A stretch of DNA of 64,000 bases, taken from NCBI GenBank assembly GCA_025355875.1, contig JANXYV010000009.1, positions 1 to 64,000 of the forward strand, in the 5' to 3' direction. The DNA comes from Prolixibacteraceae bacterium. Lineage in GTDB: Bacteria > Bacteroidota > Bacteroidia > Bacteroidales > Prolixibacteraceae. Position numbers and translations under genes: made by a program. Below are positions 42,377 to 51,525 of the stretch, one piece after another. Position 1 is the stretch's first letter. Each line of letters opens with the position of its first letter. Below the pieces are notes generated by a model. The model ran no database searches. It worked only from the letters and a program-made list of their open reading frames with translations, and was not told the DNA's origin.

Positions 42377-43657
42377 TTAAACAGGAATGGTGAAATAGAA
42401 TGTTGATCCCTTACCTAAAACTGACTCGACCCAAATCTTTCCACCGAACATTTCTACCAGCTGCTTTGAAATAAACAATCCTATTCCGGTTCCACGGTAC
42501 AAATGCTGTTTGTCGTTTTCGATCTTTATAAACCGGTCGAAGATAATTCGCTGATCTTCTACATGAATTCCAATTCCAGAATCTTTTACCCAGAACGTAA
42601 CGAAATCAGGATCTTTTCGGCAACCTACTTCGATTTGTCCCTCCGCCGTAAATTTCACCGCATTCGATAATAGGTTGCGAATGATCTGTTCAAATCTGAG
42701 TGCATCAAATCTTATCTTAAATATCGGAGTTTTCATCACTGAAACCACCTTCAGTTTCTCTGTCGATTGAACTATCAGTTGAAAAGATTGCAATATCTGG
42801 TTGATGACAGGTATCGAATCAAAATACTGAACCTTGACCGAGAGTTGATTGGATTCAATCTTCGATACATCAATGATGTCTTCGATCAGTCGAAGCAGAT
42901 AATCACTGTTCCTTTGAATCTGTCCTTCAAACAACTTTTTATCTTCCTCCGAAATGGCCGGATCAGACATCAACGAAGAGAAACCAACGATTGCGTTGAG
43001 TGGGGTACGTATCTCATGCGACATGTTGGCCAGAAATGATGATTTCAATTGATCTGACTTTTTTGCCCGCTCAAATTCTTTGATGTAGTTTTTCTTGATC
43101 GCATAGGTAAAAGTAAATATAGCAACCAGGCTGAAAATCATACTAATGTATAGGTCGTTAACTTTAGAATTCTGATCAGGATAGTTGCCAATCATACCCG
43201 GGAAACGTGTTTCGACGAGATACATTCCCAACAAATTGACAAATAAGACAATGGAAATAACTGCAAAATATCGTTTATCGAACATCAAAATAACAAACGA
43301 GTAGTAAATAACCAAAGTAGTCAACATAGGGCCGTTCGATCCGTAATTGATTAACCAAAGGAAATCAAGAAAGGCTAAGGTTGCAATGCTTACCGTTAAA
43401 AAAACAACTTTCGTTCTTTGGGCATATCTGCCAAATACATACAAGCATAAAAAATACACACAGCCAATTGATGTGCCAAAGATTATTATGCTATTGAGAT
43501 TCAGTAAAACATTAAAAACAGTACCAACAAAAAGAATCACTGAAATCATGAGTGAAGTTAGAAGCATCAGTTTTTCTTCAAACCGGATGGTAGTTTTTCC
43601 AAATATCAAGTTCTGAATACGATTCAGATATGTATCTCTTTTCATTCTTCTATTCAA
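42377..43657 (-). CDS. Membrane sensor histidine kinase
   Basis: A 426-residue kinase without a PAS domain. Residues 30-185 carry about six membrane helices, so the membrane region itself may be the sensor. The His phospho-acceptor is residue 214 in NMSHEIRTPLNAIVGFSSLM. The ATPase has RNLLSNAVKFTAEGQIEV, WVKDSGIGIH, FDRFIKIEN and RGTGIGLFISKQLVEMFGG. It ends right after the kinase fold, with no receiver. The partner regulator is unknown. The exact start could also be Met5. Confidence 0.88.
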   Translation of the reverse strand: MNRRMKRDTYLNRIQNLIFGKTTIRFEEKLMLLTSLMISVILFVGTVFNVLLNLNSIIIFGTSIGCVYFLCLYVFGRYAQRTKVVFLTVSIATLAFLDFLWLINYGSNGPMLTTLVIYYSFVILMFDKRYFAVISIVLFVNLLGMYLVETRFPGMIGNYPDQNSKVNDLYISMIFSLVAIFTFTYAIKKNYIKEFERAKKSDQLKSSFLANMSHEIRTPLNAIVGFSSLMSDPAISEEDKKLFEGQIQRNSDYLLRLIEDIIDVSKIESNQLSVKVQYFDSIPVINQILQSFQLIVQSTEKLKVVSVMKTPIFKIRFDALRFEQIIRNLLSNAVKFTAEGQIEVGCRKDPDFVTFWVKDSGIGIHVEDQRIIFDRFIKIENDKQHLYRGTGIGLFISKQLVEMFGGKIWVESVLGKGSTFYFTIPV

Positions 43658-43785
43658 TATTCTGTAATAAAAGGAAATCCAGAAGCAATCTGGCTATCGA
43701 TTTTCATTTCAATCTTTTATCGAGTCAAAAATAGGAGATAAAACCAATATTGCATCTTGAACATGATAAATTTCAATTAAAATCG

Positions 43786-43793
43786 TAATTTTA
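43786..43793 (+). promoter_or_regulatory. Weak candidate -7 box for the small membrane protein gene
   Basis: TAATTTTA differs from TAnnTTTG at the last base and lies 33 bp before the ATG at 43827. Confidence 0.25.
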
Positions 43794-43826
43794 GATCAAC
43801 AAATAACCTTTCAAAAACTTACCAAC

Positions 43827-44204
43827 ATGGAAAAACACATTAATGTTGTTGCCGCCCTTCAAATCGGTCTGAGTATTTTTAGTTTGCTGATTTCTTTCCT
43901 GATATTTACAGTCTTGAAACTGGTTGGAGGCTTTGTGGACGATGCAAATGGAGCGACCATTCTTTCAATGATTGCCGACATCATCGCCATCGTTTTTATT
44001 ATTGTTTCCTTTCCTGGTCTGTTAGCTGGTTTTGGATTATACAAACGGAAGGAATGGGCACGTGTTTTGACTTTGGTTCTCTCAATTATTGAGATTTTCA
44101 ATTTTCCATTCGGAACAGCCATCGGAATTTATTCGATTTGGGCTTTGATTCAGCCTGAAAATGTTGCTGCTTTCCAAAGTGCTTCTTCGACGAATAACAA
44201 TTGA
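43827..44204 (+). CDS. Small integral membrane protein, function unknown
   Basis: A 125-residue protein with about four hydrophobic helices (around residues 10-33, 45-70, 78-95 and 95-112). It has a conserved-looking stretch FPGLLAGFGLYKRKEWARV followed by LNFP-like FNFPFGTAIGIYSIWAL. Similar small membrane proteins are widespread, but I know no function for them. It lies 35 bp before the acylphosphatase gene on the same strand and could be cotranscribed. Confidence 0.7.
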   Translation: MEKHINVVAALQIGLSIFSLLISFLIFTVLKLVGGFVDDANGATILSMIADIIAIVFIIVSFPGLLAGFGLYKRKEWARVLTLVLSIIEIFNFPFGTAIGIYSIWALIQPENVAAFQSASSTNNN

Positions 44205-44239
44205 TATCCAGGTTTTCCCTTTTTAATAATTTGCTTTAG

Positions 44240-44515
44240 ATGCCTTTAAAATCTTTGCATCTGAATATTTCCGGTCGGGTTCAGGGCGTTGGGTTTCGCT
44301 ATTTTGTGAAGCACAAAGCCGATGACTTGCATATCTCCGGATGGGTTCGGAATACACCGGATGGAAACCTGGAAATCGAAGCAGAAGGCGATGACCAAAA
44401 TCTGGAAATATTTACCGATTGGATGAAAATTGGTTCTGCACGGGCTATTGTCCGATTATTTTCGGTGTCAGAAATATCACCCATCCGCAATTTTACCAAT
44501 TTTACCATCCGATAA
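44240..44515 (+). CDS. acyP: Acylphosphatase
   Basis: A 91-residue enzyme that hydrolyses acyl phosphates such as acetyl phosphate or carbamoyl phosphate. The phosphate-binding loop with its catalytic Arg is in GRVQGVGFRYFVKHKA (residues 12-27), and the catalytic Asn is in GWVRNTPDGNLEIEAEG near residue 38. Length is typical for the family. It precedes the PLP decarboxylase gene by 50 bp. Confidence 0.95.
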   Translation: MPLKSLHLNISGRVQGVGFRYFVKHKADDLHISGWVRNTPDGNLEIEAEGDDQNLEIFTDWMKIGSARAIVRLFSVSEISPIRNFTNFTIR

Positions 44516-44565
44516 ATTTTCCCCTTTCATTTTTCCTTTTTACTATTGACCTCTTATTTGAATTT

Positions 44566-45993
44566 ATGAAGAACTACCACATGTCGCCGGACGAATTCCG
44601 CAAACAAGGCAAACAAATGATTGACTGGATTGCCGACTATTATGAAAACCTTGAGAAATATCCGGTTTTATCCCAGGTCAAGCCGGGAGAGATTAAAAAT
44701 CAACTACCGGTAACTGCTCCGGCCAACAGTGAATCCATTGAACAAATCATGGCCGATGTCAATTCGATCATCATGCCCGGAATTACCCACTGGCAATCGC
44801 CCAATTTTTTTGCTTATTTCCCATCCAATTCGTCAGGACCGTCCGTTCTGGGCGATCTTCTTTCGTCCGGACTTGGCGTTCAGGGAATGCTTTGGGCAAC
44901 AAGCCCGTCCTGTACCGAGCTTGAAACCCGCGTGCTCGATTGGCTGGCCGAAATGTTGCAGCTTCCGGAGAGATTCAAATCAAGCTCTGCAGGTGGAGCA
45001 GTCATTCAGGATACCGCCTCAAGTGCGGCTTTAAGTGCAGTGCTGGCGGCCCGCGAAAAGAAAACGAACTATCAAACCAACGATACTGGAAATTTAGGAA
45101 ACCTGGTTGCCTATGTCTCAAGCCAGACCCATTCATCACTTGAAAAAGCCGTCAAAATTGCCGGTATCGGCAAAAACAATTTGCGCCTGATCGAAGTTGA
45201 TGAAAATCTTGCCATGCGTGCCGATTTGCTTGAAGCGGCTATTCAGAAGGATTTACAAGCCGGCTTAATTCCGTTTTTTGTATGTGCCACAGTCGGAAGC
45301 ACGTCGACTAATGCCATGGATCCGCTCACCGAAATCGGGAGAATCTGCCAAACCCATCAGCTTTGGATGCACATCGATGCGGCGATGTCGGGAACTGCAG
45401 CTATTTGTCCTGAACATCGGCATTTCCTGAATGGTATTGAACTGGCCGACAGTTTTTCGTTTAATCCGCACAAATGGATGTTCACCAATTTCGATTGCAA
45501 TTGTTTTTTCGTGGCCGACCGTTCAGCGCTGATAAAAACCCTGAGTATCCTTCCGGAGTACTTGAAAAATCAGGCTACCGAAAGCGGCGCCGTATGCGAT
45601 TACCGCGACTGGCACATTCAGTTGGGTCGCAGGTTTCGCTCACTCAAACTATGGTTTGTTATCAGGCATTACGGGGTAAACGGATTGCGGTATCACATTC
45701 AGGAGCACATCAGGCTGGCACAGCAATTTGCCGGATGGATCCTGTCTTCAAATGATTTTGCATTGGCAGCCCCTGCCCCACTCAATCTGGTTTGTTTCGC
45801 TCATAAAAACGGAAATGATTTTAACCGGAAATTGCTTGAAACCATCAACAATTCCGGAAAAATGTATTTTACCCATACCATTATCGACGGGAAATATATC
45901 CTCCGGATGTGCTTCGGGCAAACCAATACGACCGAAGAACATGTCCGCCAGGCTTGGGAAACCATTCAGGAAACTGCCAAGAAACTGACTTAA
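44566..45993 (+). CDS. Pyridoxal-dependent decarboxylase, aromatic-L-amino-acid decarboxylase-like
   Basis: A 475-residue group II decarboxylase. I place the start at ATG 44566 (MKNYHMSPDEFRKQGKQM), since the longer frame overlaps acylphosphatase and its translation is not protein-like. The PLP lysine is at about 303 in SFSFNPHKWMFTNFDC, and the His stacking on PLP is in YVSSQTHSSLEKA. The motif TVGSTSTNAMDPL and MHIDAAMSG with the Asp that pairs with the pyridine N are present. It resembles tyrosine, DOPA or tryptophan decarboxylases, which make tyramine, dopamine or tryptamine. The exact amino acid is not decidable here. Confidence 0.9.
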   Translation: MKNYHMSPDEFRKQGKQMIDWIADYYENLEKYPVLSQVKPGEIKNQLPVTAPANSESIEQIMADVNSIIMPGITHWQSPNFFAYFPSNSSGPSVLGDLLSSGLGVQGMLWATSPSCTELETRVLDWLAEMLQLPERFKSSSAGGAVIQDTASSAALSAVLAAREKKTNYQTNDTGNLGNLVAYVSSQTHSSLEKAVKIAGIGKNNLRLIEVDENLAMRADLLEAAIQKDLQAGLIPFFVCATVGSTSTNAMDPLTEIGRICQTHQLWMHIDAAMSGTAAICPEHRHFLNGIELADSFSFNPHKWMFTNFDCNCFFVADRSALIKTLSILPEYLKNQATESGAVCDYRDWHIQLGRRFRSLKLWFVIRHYGVNGLRYHIQEHIRLAQQFAGWILSSNDFALAAPAPLNLVCFAHKNGNDFNRKLLETINNSGKMYFTHTIIDGKYILRMCFGQTNTTEEHVRQAWETIQETAKKLT

Positions 45994-46129
45994 CTGACAA
46001 CCAGATTGTAAAAAAGCCTATGCAAAAAAAGTAAGCCACACTGGAATTTTAGAAGTGTACTTCCTACGTTTATTGTTTTTATTTCTCTATTTTTACCCTT
46101 CAAAACAGAATCATTTAAAAATTTCAATC

Positions 46130-47641
46130 ATGATAAACTTAAAAGAACTAGAGGTTTGGTTTGTAACTGGAAGTCAGGATTTGTATGGTCCTAAAGTATT
46201 GGAACAGGTAGCGACAAACTCCAAAGAGATCCCCGCATTTTTCAACAGTTCCCCGAAAATACCAGTCAGTGTTGTTTATAAATCAGTGATGAGAAGCCCT
46301 GACGAAATAACCAATATTTGCATCGAGGCCAATTCGTCAAGACAATGTATCGGGGTCATAACCTGGTGCCACACTTTTTCGCCCTCGAAAATGTGGATAA
46401 ACGGTCTGAAATTGCTGAACAAGCCCATGCTTCAACTACACACCCAGTTTAACCGCGACCTTCCCTGGGCCGAAATTGACATGGATTTCATGAATCTCAA
46501 TCAAAGTGCACACGGCGATCGCGAACACGGCTTTATTTTAACCCGTCTCCGGAAAAGCCGCAAGGTGGTGGTAGGATACTGGAAAGAAGAAGACGTTCAG
46601 GAACGCATAGGTGTTTGGAGTCGTGCAGCCGCTGCCTGGTTCGATATGCAAGGAGCCAAACTTGCCCGTTTTGGCGATAACATGCGCGAAGTAGCCGTTA
46701 CGGAAGGCGATAAAGTTGAAGCTCAGATTAAGCTGGGATTATCAGTGAACACATGGCCTGTTGGCGACATTGTGAAAATTATCGATGGAGTGAGTGAAAC
46801 TGAAATTGACAAACTGGTTCAGGATTACTACGAAACCTACGAGTTCGACAAAGAAGCGATGAAAGGCGGCAAGTACCACGAAAACGTCCGGTATCAGGCA
46901 CGCATTGAAGCTGGTATTAAATCGTTTATGGTAGCCGGTGGATTCAAAGCTTTCACCACCACTTTCGAAGACCTGCACGGACTAAAACAGCTTCCCGGTT
47001 TGGCCTCTCAGCGGTTGATGGCTGCCGGTTACGGTTTCGGCGCAGAAGGCGACTGGAAACATGCTGCCCTTGTACGTGCAGTAAAAGTGATGGGTATTGG
47101 CCTGAAAGGCGGCTGTTCGTTTATGGAAGACTACACCTATCACCTCAATCCTACCAGCGGATATAAAGCACTCGGCTCCCACATGCTCGAAATTTGTCCG
47201 TCCATTGCCGATGGCAAAGCAAAGATTGAAGTGCATCCGTTGGGAATTGGCGGTAAAGATGCACCTGCCCGTCTGGTTTTCAATACCCAAACTGGCCCGG
47301 CAACCTGTACCAGTCTCGTAGACATGGGAACCCGTTTCCGTATGGTAGTGCACGATGTGGAATGTGTCGCTCCGGAAGCAAAACTCGAAAAATTACCGGT
47401 TGCCTGTGCTTTGTGGACGCCAATGCCAAACCTGAAAGTTGGCGCTGCTGCCTGGATTTATGCAGGAGGCGCTCATCACAATGCATTTAGCCAGGTTGTA
47501 ACTGCCGAATACATTGAAGATTTCTGCGATATAGCGGGCATCGAATTGGTACAGATTAACAAAAATACCTGTATCTCCGATTTCAAAAAAGAATTGAAAT
47601 GGAATGATTTGTATTACCTGCTGTCGAATGGACTGAAATAA
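46130..47641 (+). CDS. araA: L-arabinose isomerase
   Basis: A 503-residue enzyme converting L-arabinose to L-ribulose. The start is the ATG at 46130 ([20 protein letters not shown]), since the 25 residues from 46055 are a hydrophobic artefact. The family signature [12 protein letters not shown] and the Mn-binding and catalytic region ([39 protein letters not shown]) are clear. Length is standard. The usual partners araB (ribulokinase) and araD (epimerase), as well as transporters, are not adjacent, so it is isolated here. TACGTTTA at 46065-46072 is a weak promoter-like match. Confidence 0.96.
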   Translation: MINLKELEVWFVTGSQDLYGPKVLEQVATNSKEIPAFFNSSPKIPVSVVYKSVMRSPDEITNICIEANSSRQCIGVITWCHTFSPSKMWINGLKLLNKPMLQLHTQFNRDLPWAEIDMDFMNLNQSAHGDREHGFILTRLRKSRKVVVGYWKEEDVQERIGVWSRAAAAWFDMQGAKLARFGDNMREVAVTEGDKVEAQIKLGLSVNTWPVGDIVKIIDGVSETEIDKLVQDYYETYEFDKEAMKGGKYHENVRYQARIEAGIKSFMVAGGFKAFTTTFEDLHGLKQLPGLASQRLMAAGYGFGAEGDWKHAALVRAVKVMGIGLKGGCSFMEDYTYHLNPTSGYKALGSHMLEICPSIADGKAKIEVHPLGIGGKDAPARLVFNTQTGPATCTSLVDMGTRFRMVVHDVECVAPEAKLEKLPVACALWTPMPNLKVGAAAWIYAGGAHHNAFSQVVTAEYIEDFCDIAGIELVQINKNTCISDFKKELKWNDLYYLLSNGLK

Positions 47642-47654
47642 ATATCCGGAAAAA

Positions 47655-47725
47655 GTCATTGGGAAAGAGGAAAAAGGAAATGTAGATTTCCTTTTTCCTC
47701 TTTCCTTTTTTCCACTTACTAATGA
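47655..47725. terminator. Bidirectional terminator with a 20-bp perfect stem
   Basis: A purine-rich arm at 47662-47681 pairs without a mismatch with 47686-47705 around a GTAG loop, and GTCATT at 47655-47660 pairs with AATGAC near 47720 as an outer clamp. T-rich and A-rich flanks serve both strands. It lies between the convergent araA and GT2 genes. Confidence 0.8.
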
Positions 47726-48909
47726 CTATTTTCCAGAAGTTGGTGAATTGCTTCCGACAGCTTTTGTCTTGGATAGTATTTTTGATGGGCAAGATTCAGG
47801 AAACGCAAAATGAGAAAGGCATCGAAATACTGAAAAAAACGTTTCCGGAAGGAAGCCAAAGAGGAACTATTCCGGTTGATTTCAGCAAGTTTGTATTGAA
47901 AATCAATGGACTGAAGATATTCCTGAACCGAAGGCGGCAATTCTGCAACACTCTTTGAAAAGTCTTCAGCACTAATTCTGAACAACGAATCGACGCGATC
48001 AAACAAGACATTCAAATCCTGAAAAGCGGCGAAATTATAGGTCGAAGTTAGATCTTCTGAATTGTTCATCCACCTGGTCATCGAAGCTCCGGTACCAAAC
48101 GGAACGCGGTCGGAAACCCTCCCAGAAGGAAAAACAAACGCATCTTCAATTTCAGTAATTGAACCAAGTCTGGTGAGTTTATGCAGAAAATAAAAATCTT
48201 CACCAGCCTGACGACGGTTCATTCCACCCTGTTTCACGTATGCATCAGCCCTTACTGCGAATGCCGAGCCGATGGTATAAATCGAATTCGGATATCCGAT
48301 AAAGTCATGCGCTTTCTTATAGTAATGCAAATATTCTTCATAAAGTTGGATCCCCAATTTCTGTTTCGGATCGGCCATCTCATTGATCCGATGTCTGAAA
48401 TTGATGGTGGCCGCGAAACAGGATTTTTTTTCTGCAAAAACAGCTTCAATGCGATGGAGGTAATTGGCTGAGAACAAACAATCAGCATCTGTAGACACGA
48501 TGATTCCTTCAGGTTTATCAACTGCAGCAAATCTTCTGACAGCCTCGTCCATCCCAATTTTGCGGGCCATTCCTGCTCCGGCATGTCGTGCGCTTACCGA
48601 TTTGGCGTAGATTGGATATAAAACCATTCCGGGCCGATCATTTTCATTTTTCCATTCAACCAGATTCTGAAAGGTTTCCTGATTCAAACGTATAACCTCC
48701 GAAGAGCTGCTTTCCGAATCATTCATGGTAACAATTACCTCACAATACGATTGAACAGGTTCACAAGCCCACAACGATTCCAAAGTCCGGAGTATCTCCG
48801 GTTCATTCAGGCACGGAATCATTACAATCATCGAAAGCTGAGGGTTAACCGCGGCATCTATGAAAGCAGGGTAAACGATATTGTTATCAATATACCTTTG
48901 CGCAAACAT
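47719..48909 (-). CDS. Family 2 glycosyltransferase
   Basis: A 396-residue GT2-fold protein. The donor region is IVMIPCLNEPEILRTLES near residue 30, the metal-binding Asp-x-Asp-like motif is IIVSTDADCLFSANYLHR near residue 133, and RRQAGEDFYFLHKLTR near 235 carries the expected acidic ED motif. It has no clear membrane anchor, and the sugar is unknown. The start is the ATG at 48909, since the longer frame would begin with TTG inside the terminator of the upstream gene. No other glycan gene is adjacent. Confidence 0.82.
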   Translation of the reverse strand: MFAQRYIDNNIVYPAFIDAAVNPQLSMIVMIPCLNEPEILRTLESLWACEPVQSYCEVIVTMNDSESSSSEVIRLNQETFQNLVEWKNENDRPGMVLYPIYAKSVSARHAGAGMARKIGMDEAVRRFAAVDKPEGIIVSTDADCLFSANYLHRIEAVFAEKKSCFAATINFRHRINEMADPKQKLGIQLYEEYLHYYKKAHDFIGYPNSIYTIGSAFAVRADAYVKQGGMNRRQAGEDFYFLHKLTRLGSITEIEDAFVFPSGRVSDRVPFGTGASMTRWMNNSEDLTSTYNFAAFQDLNVLFDRVDSLFRISAEDFSKSVAELPPSVQEYLQSIDFQYKLAEINRNSSSLASFRKRFFQYFDAFLILRFLNLAHQKYYPRQKLSEAIHQLLENSH

Positions 48910-48937
48910 ATTTTCAGGATCAATCAGACCAAACAAA

Positions 48938-48961
48938 AAAATCCGGAAGGTCCCGGATTTT
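48938..48961 (-). terminator. Rho-independent terminator of the ompH-like gene
   Basis: AAAATCCGG at 48938-48946 pairs with CCGGATTTT at 48953-48961 around a six-base loop. On the minus strand it is followed by a T-run, about 20 bp past the OmpH-like stop codon. Confidence 0.75.
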
Positions 48962-48982
48962 CTGGATTGTATGTTAGTTTTA

Positions 48983-49582
48983 TTATTTCAGTTTTACCTT
49001 CGAATACCTGGAATTCAGGCCAACCAAAACTTCTTTGGTAATGTTGTGACTTTCCTCTCCAACCAAAACCTCTGCGGCATTAAAAATGTAATTGAATTTT
49101 TTATCCTTGTTGAATATTTTCAGATAATTCATGATACTGTCCAGCAGTTGTTTATTGTTATCCGACTGTATCTGCGCCAGTTTGGCCGATAATTCCTGAT
49201 CAAGTTTCCCGATTTGCTGTTGTTCGCCCATCAAACGGTCGCGCTCCTGCATGGCACGTTCCTCGGTCAAAAATCCTCCGCGTTGCACCTTTTCCTGAAA
49301 AGCTGCAGCCTGGGCTTCAAATTGACTGCGTTTTTCGCTGTATTCCTTTGTATACGATTCTTGCTGTTTAGTGAACACATCGTGCATTTCCTGGGCAAAA
49401 TCGTAATTTACAACCAGAGAGTCAACCTTGATAAATGCAATTTTAAACCCGGAAGAATCATTACCTCCACTTGTGCCAACTTTTCCTGAACTATTTGATT
49501 TATTAGAACTAAAATGCAGAATATATAAACCTGCCACCGCCACAGACAAAACAACAATAAGCACTAAGGATGTATTTTTCAT
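48983..49582 (-). CDS. OmpH/Skp-family periplasmic chaperone
   Basis: A 199-residue exported protein with a signal or anchor (MKNTSLVLIVVLSVAVAGLY), then a Ser/Gly linker and a long helical coiled coil around residues 70-150. The N- and C-terminal strands match OmpH/Skp (GFKIAFIKVDSLVVNYDF, and FNYIFNAAEVLVGE). Skp holds unfolded outer-membrane proteins in the periplasm. An unusually clear ribosome-binding site, GGAGG, lies a few bases before the ATG (plus-strand 49584-49590), which is not common in Bacteroidota. It has its own promoter box and terminator, so it is a single-gene unit. Confidence 0.85.
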   Translation of the reverse strand: MKNTSLVLIVVLSVAVAGLYILHFSSNKSNSSGKVGTSGGNDSSGFKIAFIKVDSLVVNYDFAQEMHDVFTKQQESYTKEYSEKRSQFEAQAAAFQEKVQRGGFLTEERAMQERDRLMGEQQQIGKLDQELSAKLAQIQSDNNKQLLDSIMNYLKIFNKDKKFNYIFNAAEVLVGEESHNITKEVLVGLNSRYSKVKLK

Positions 49583-49607
49583 TTCCTCCGTTACAATTAA
49601 ATTTCGC

Positions 49608-49615
49608 CAAAAATA
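49608..49615 (-). promoter_or_regulatory. Candidate -7 promoter box for the ompH-like gene
   Basis: Minus-strand TATTTTTG matches TAnnTTTG about 26 bp upstream of the ATG at 49582. Confidence 0.45.
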
Positions 49616-49803
49616 AAAATTAATTACCAGTATATACTGATTAGGCAGATTATTTTTCCGGACCCGAAAAGTTTCAAACTATTAAAAGGAATTTCGCTTA
49701 AAAGCTGCTTAAAGTCATAGCTATACCTTGATAAACATCATTGAATCCGATCGCCATTCTAAAGTATTTTTATACCGGAAATTTTAACCCGAACATCACG
49801 GAA

Positions 49804-50715
49804 ATGCTGAATAAAATTATTGCCAACACACTGCCATATATGCCCCAGAATCTGATCTGGATCTTTTCGAAGCGATACATTGCCGGTGAAACCATCGAAG
49901 ACGGGCTGAAAGCCTGCCGCGAATTAAATGCCGAGGGTATTGAGGTTACGGTCGATTTACTGGGCGAATTTATCTCGACCATCGAGCAGGCCGAAGAAAA
50001 TAAAATCAAATACTTCGAAATCATTGAACGGTTTTCTGCGGAAGGCATTATTGGCAATTTCTCGGTCAAACCAAGCATGTTCGGATTATTGATCGACAAA
50101 GATATTTGTTATGCCAACGTGGAAGCTGTGCTGAAAAAGGCCGTCGAAAAGAAAACCTTCATCCGGATCGACATGGAAGATTCGCAATGCGTCGACAACG
50201 AATTGGAAATGTACCGCAAACTTCAGCAAAGATATCCGGCCAACGTTGGTTTGGTTGTTCAGGCTTATTTGCGCCGGACAAAAAATGACCTGACAAACCT
50301 GAGTACTTCTCATATCAACGGCAATCCATTAAATTTCAGGCTTTGCAAAGGTATTTATGTAGAACCCAAACACGTGGCCTACAAAGATTCTGAAGAAATC
50401 CGCGAACATTATCTTGATGACCTGAAATTCATATTCGACCACAAAATGTATGTCGGAATTGCCACGCACGACAAATACCTGGTTGAGAAAGCCATTGAAA
50501 TGATCAAGGAGCAAAAGGTCGAGCCAACGAAATACGAGTTTCAAATGCTGTATGGGGTGACTCCTGAATTACGAACAAGCATTGTTAAACAAGGATATAA
50601 AATGCGCGTGTATGTGCCATTCGGCAAGGACTGGTTCGGTTATTCGACCCGGCGCCTGAAAGAAAACCCGAAAATGGCCTCGCACATTATCAAGGCACTT
50701 TTTTTAAGGGGGTAA
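49804..50715 (+). CDS. Proline dehydrogenase (monofunctional)
   Basis: A 303-residue FAD enzyme oxidising proline to 1-pyrroline-5-carboxylate at the membrane face. The fold is that of the short Thermus-like PRODH: RYIAGETIEDGLKACRELNA, VTVDLLGEF, FIRIDMEDSQ near the FAD site, GLVVQAYLRRT, CKGIYVEPKH, GIATHDKYLVEKA and the C-terminal substrate-binding pair of Arg in YSTRRLKENP. I start at ATG 49804. A longer frame from a TTG at 49741 adds 21 residues and is possible. The next enzyme, PruA, is 12 kb away on the other strand. Confidence 0.88.
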   Translation: MLNKIIANTLPYMPQNLIWIFSKRYIAGETIEDGLKACRELNAEGIEVTVDLLGEFISTIEQAEENKIKYFEIIERFSAEGIIGNFSVKPSMFGLLIDKDICYANVEAVLKKAVEKKTFIRIDMEDSQCVDNELEMYRKLQQRYPANVGLVVQAYLRRTKNDLTNLSTSHINGNPLNFRLCKGIYVEPKHVAYKDSEEIREHYLDDLKFIFDHKMYVGIATHDKYLVEKAIEMIKEQKVEPTKYEFQMLYGVTPELRTSIVKQGYKMRVYVPFGKDWFGYSTRRLKENPKMASHIIKALFLRG

Positions 50716-50733
50716 ATCTAGGGGTGTTTATTG

Positions 50734-50765
50734 AGGGAGGTCCGGAAACGGCCTCCCTTTTTTTT
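50734..50765 (+). terminator. Rho-independent terminator of the proline dehydrogenase gene
   Basis: AGGGAGG(T)CCG pairs with CGGCCTCCCT around GAAA, with one bulged T, and is followed by eight T at 50758-50765. It reaches the stop codon of the convergent gene at 50764. Confidence 0.85.
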
Positions 50766-51525
50766 ACAACAGATACGGAAGGATTGCTTTTCGGTTTTTG
50801 GGATAATCCCCGAATTCCTTCAGATACCATTTATGATGATCGAGCGCCCTGGCTACCAGATTAACCGAAGTCCAGATTAAAAACGAGAAAGCAGGCAAAC
50901 TAAGAGTTACCAGACAAAAGCCCGTCCAGGAAATAATTTCACCCAGGAAATTCGGACAGGATACAAGCCTGAAAAGCCCACCCTCCGGAATATGGTAGCC
51001 TCTTCCGGAGTTCTTCCGGAGTTGGATGAGCAGATTGTCGTGATATTTGTTGATCACAAAACCGGTTAGAAAGATTACCACTCCTGCAATCAGACGGGCA
51101 TTGACAAACACATCCGGTTGATATTCCGGAGCAAAATGAGCCAGCCAAAATCCGTTCAGGAATCCGTTTACAGTGTTAAAGAAAATGGCAAACAATACAA
51201 TCAAAAGAGGAATTTTCTTTCCGGAGGTCTTGATTTGAAACGGAAAGATCAATTCCCGGTGTACATAGTGCAATCCCCAAAGGATTACCGCAATATTTAC
51301 CGGCAGGTTGAAAAAATCGGTTGCAGAACACAGAAAGTATCCAAACACCAACAAAGCCGGTAACTCCATGATAAACCATCCGATCCGGTTTTTAATCGCA
51401 GGGCCCCAGCCGTTTTTGGCATGTTTCCCATAGGGCTGGGCTACCCTCAGAAGTATGGGAAGAAGTATTACTGCCAGCGCAATCCAGAGCCAGCAAATCC
51501 GGTTAAAATCATCGTGTGTCATCAT
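50764..51525 (-). CDS. Steroid 5-alpha-reductase C-terminal-domain membrane protein
   Basis: A 253-residue, about six-helix membrane protein of the 3-oxo-5-alpha-steroid 4-dehydrogenase fold. Visible motifs are HYVHRELIFPF near residue 95, GYHIPEGGLFRLVSCPNFLGEI near residue 176, which is the NADPH-binding core, and the C-terminal HHKWYLKEFGDYPKNRKAI. It should reduce a C=C bond of a lipid-like enone with NADPH. The natural substrate in bacteria is unknown. Its ATG lies 17 bp inside the end of the upstream SDR gene, so the two are cotranslated. Confidence 0.82.
   Translation of the reverse strand: MMTHDDFNRICWLWIALAVILLPILLRVAQPYGKHAKNGWGPAIKNRIGWFIMELPALLVFGYFLCSATDFFNLPVNIAVILWGLHYVHRELIFPFQIKTSGKKIPLLIVLFAIFFNTVNGFLNGFWLAHFAPEYQPDVFVNARLIAGVVIFLTGFVINKYHDNLLIQLRKNSGRGYHIPEGGLFRLVSCPNFLGEIISWTGFCLVTLSLPAFSFLIWTSVNLVARALDHHKWYLKEFGDYPKNRKAILPYLL

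Noticed and set aside
44419-44565. N-terminal extension of the decarboxylase frame
   Set aside because: It overlaps the acylphosphatase gene, and its translation (Phe- and Pro-rich) is unlike the family. The ATG at 44566 gives the normal decarboxylase start.
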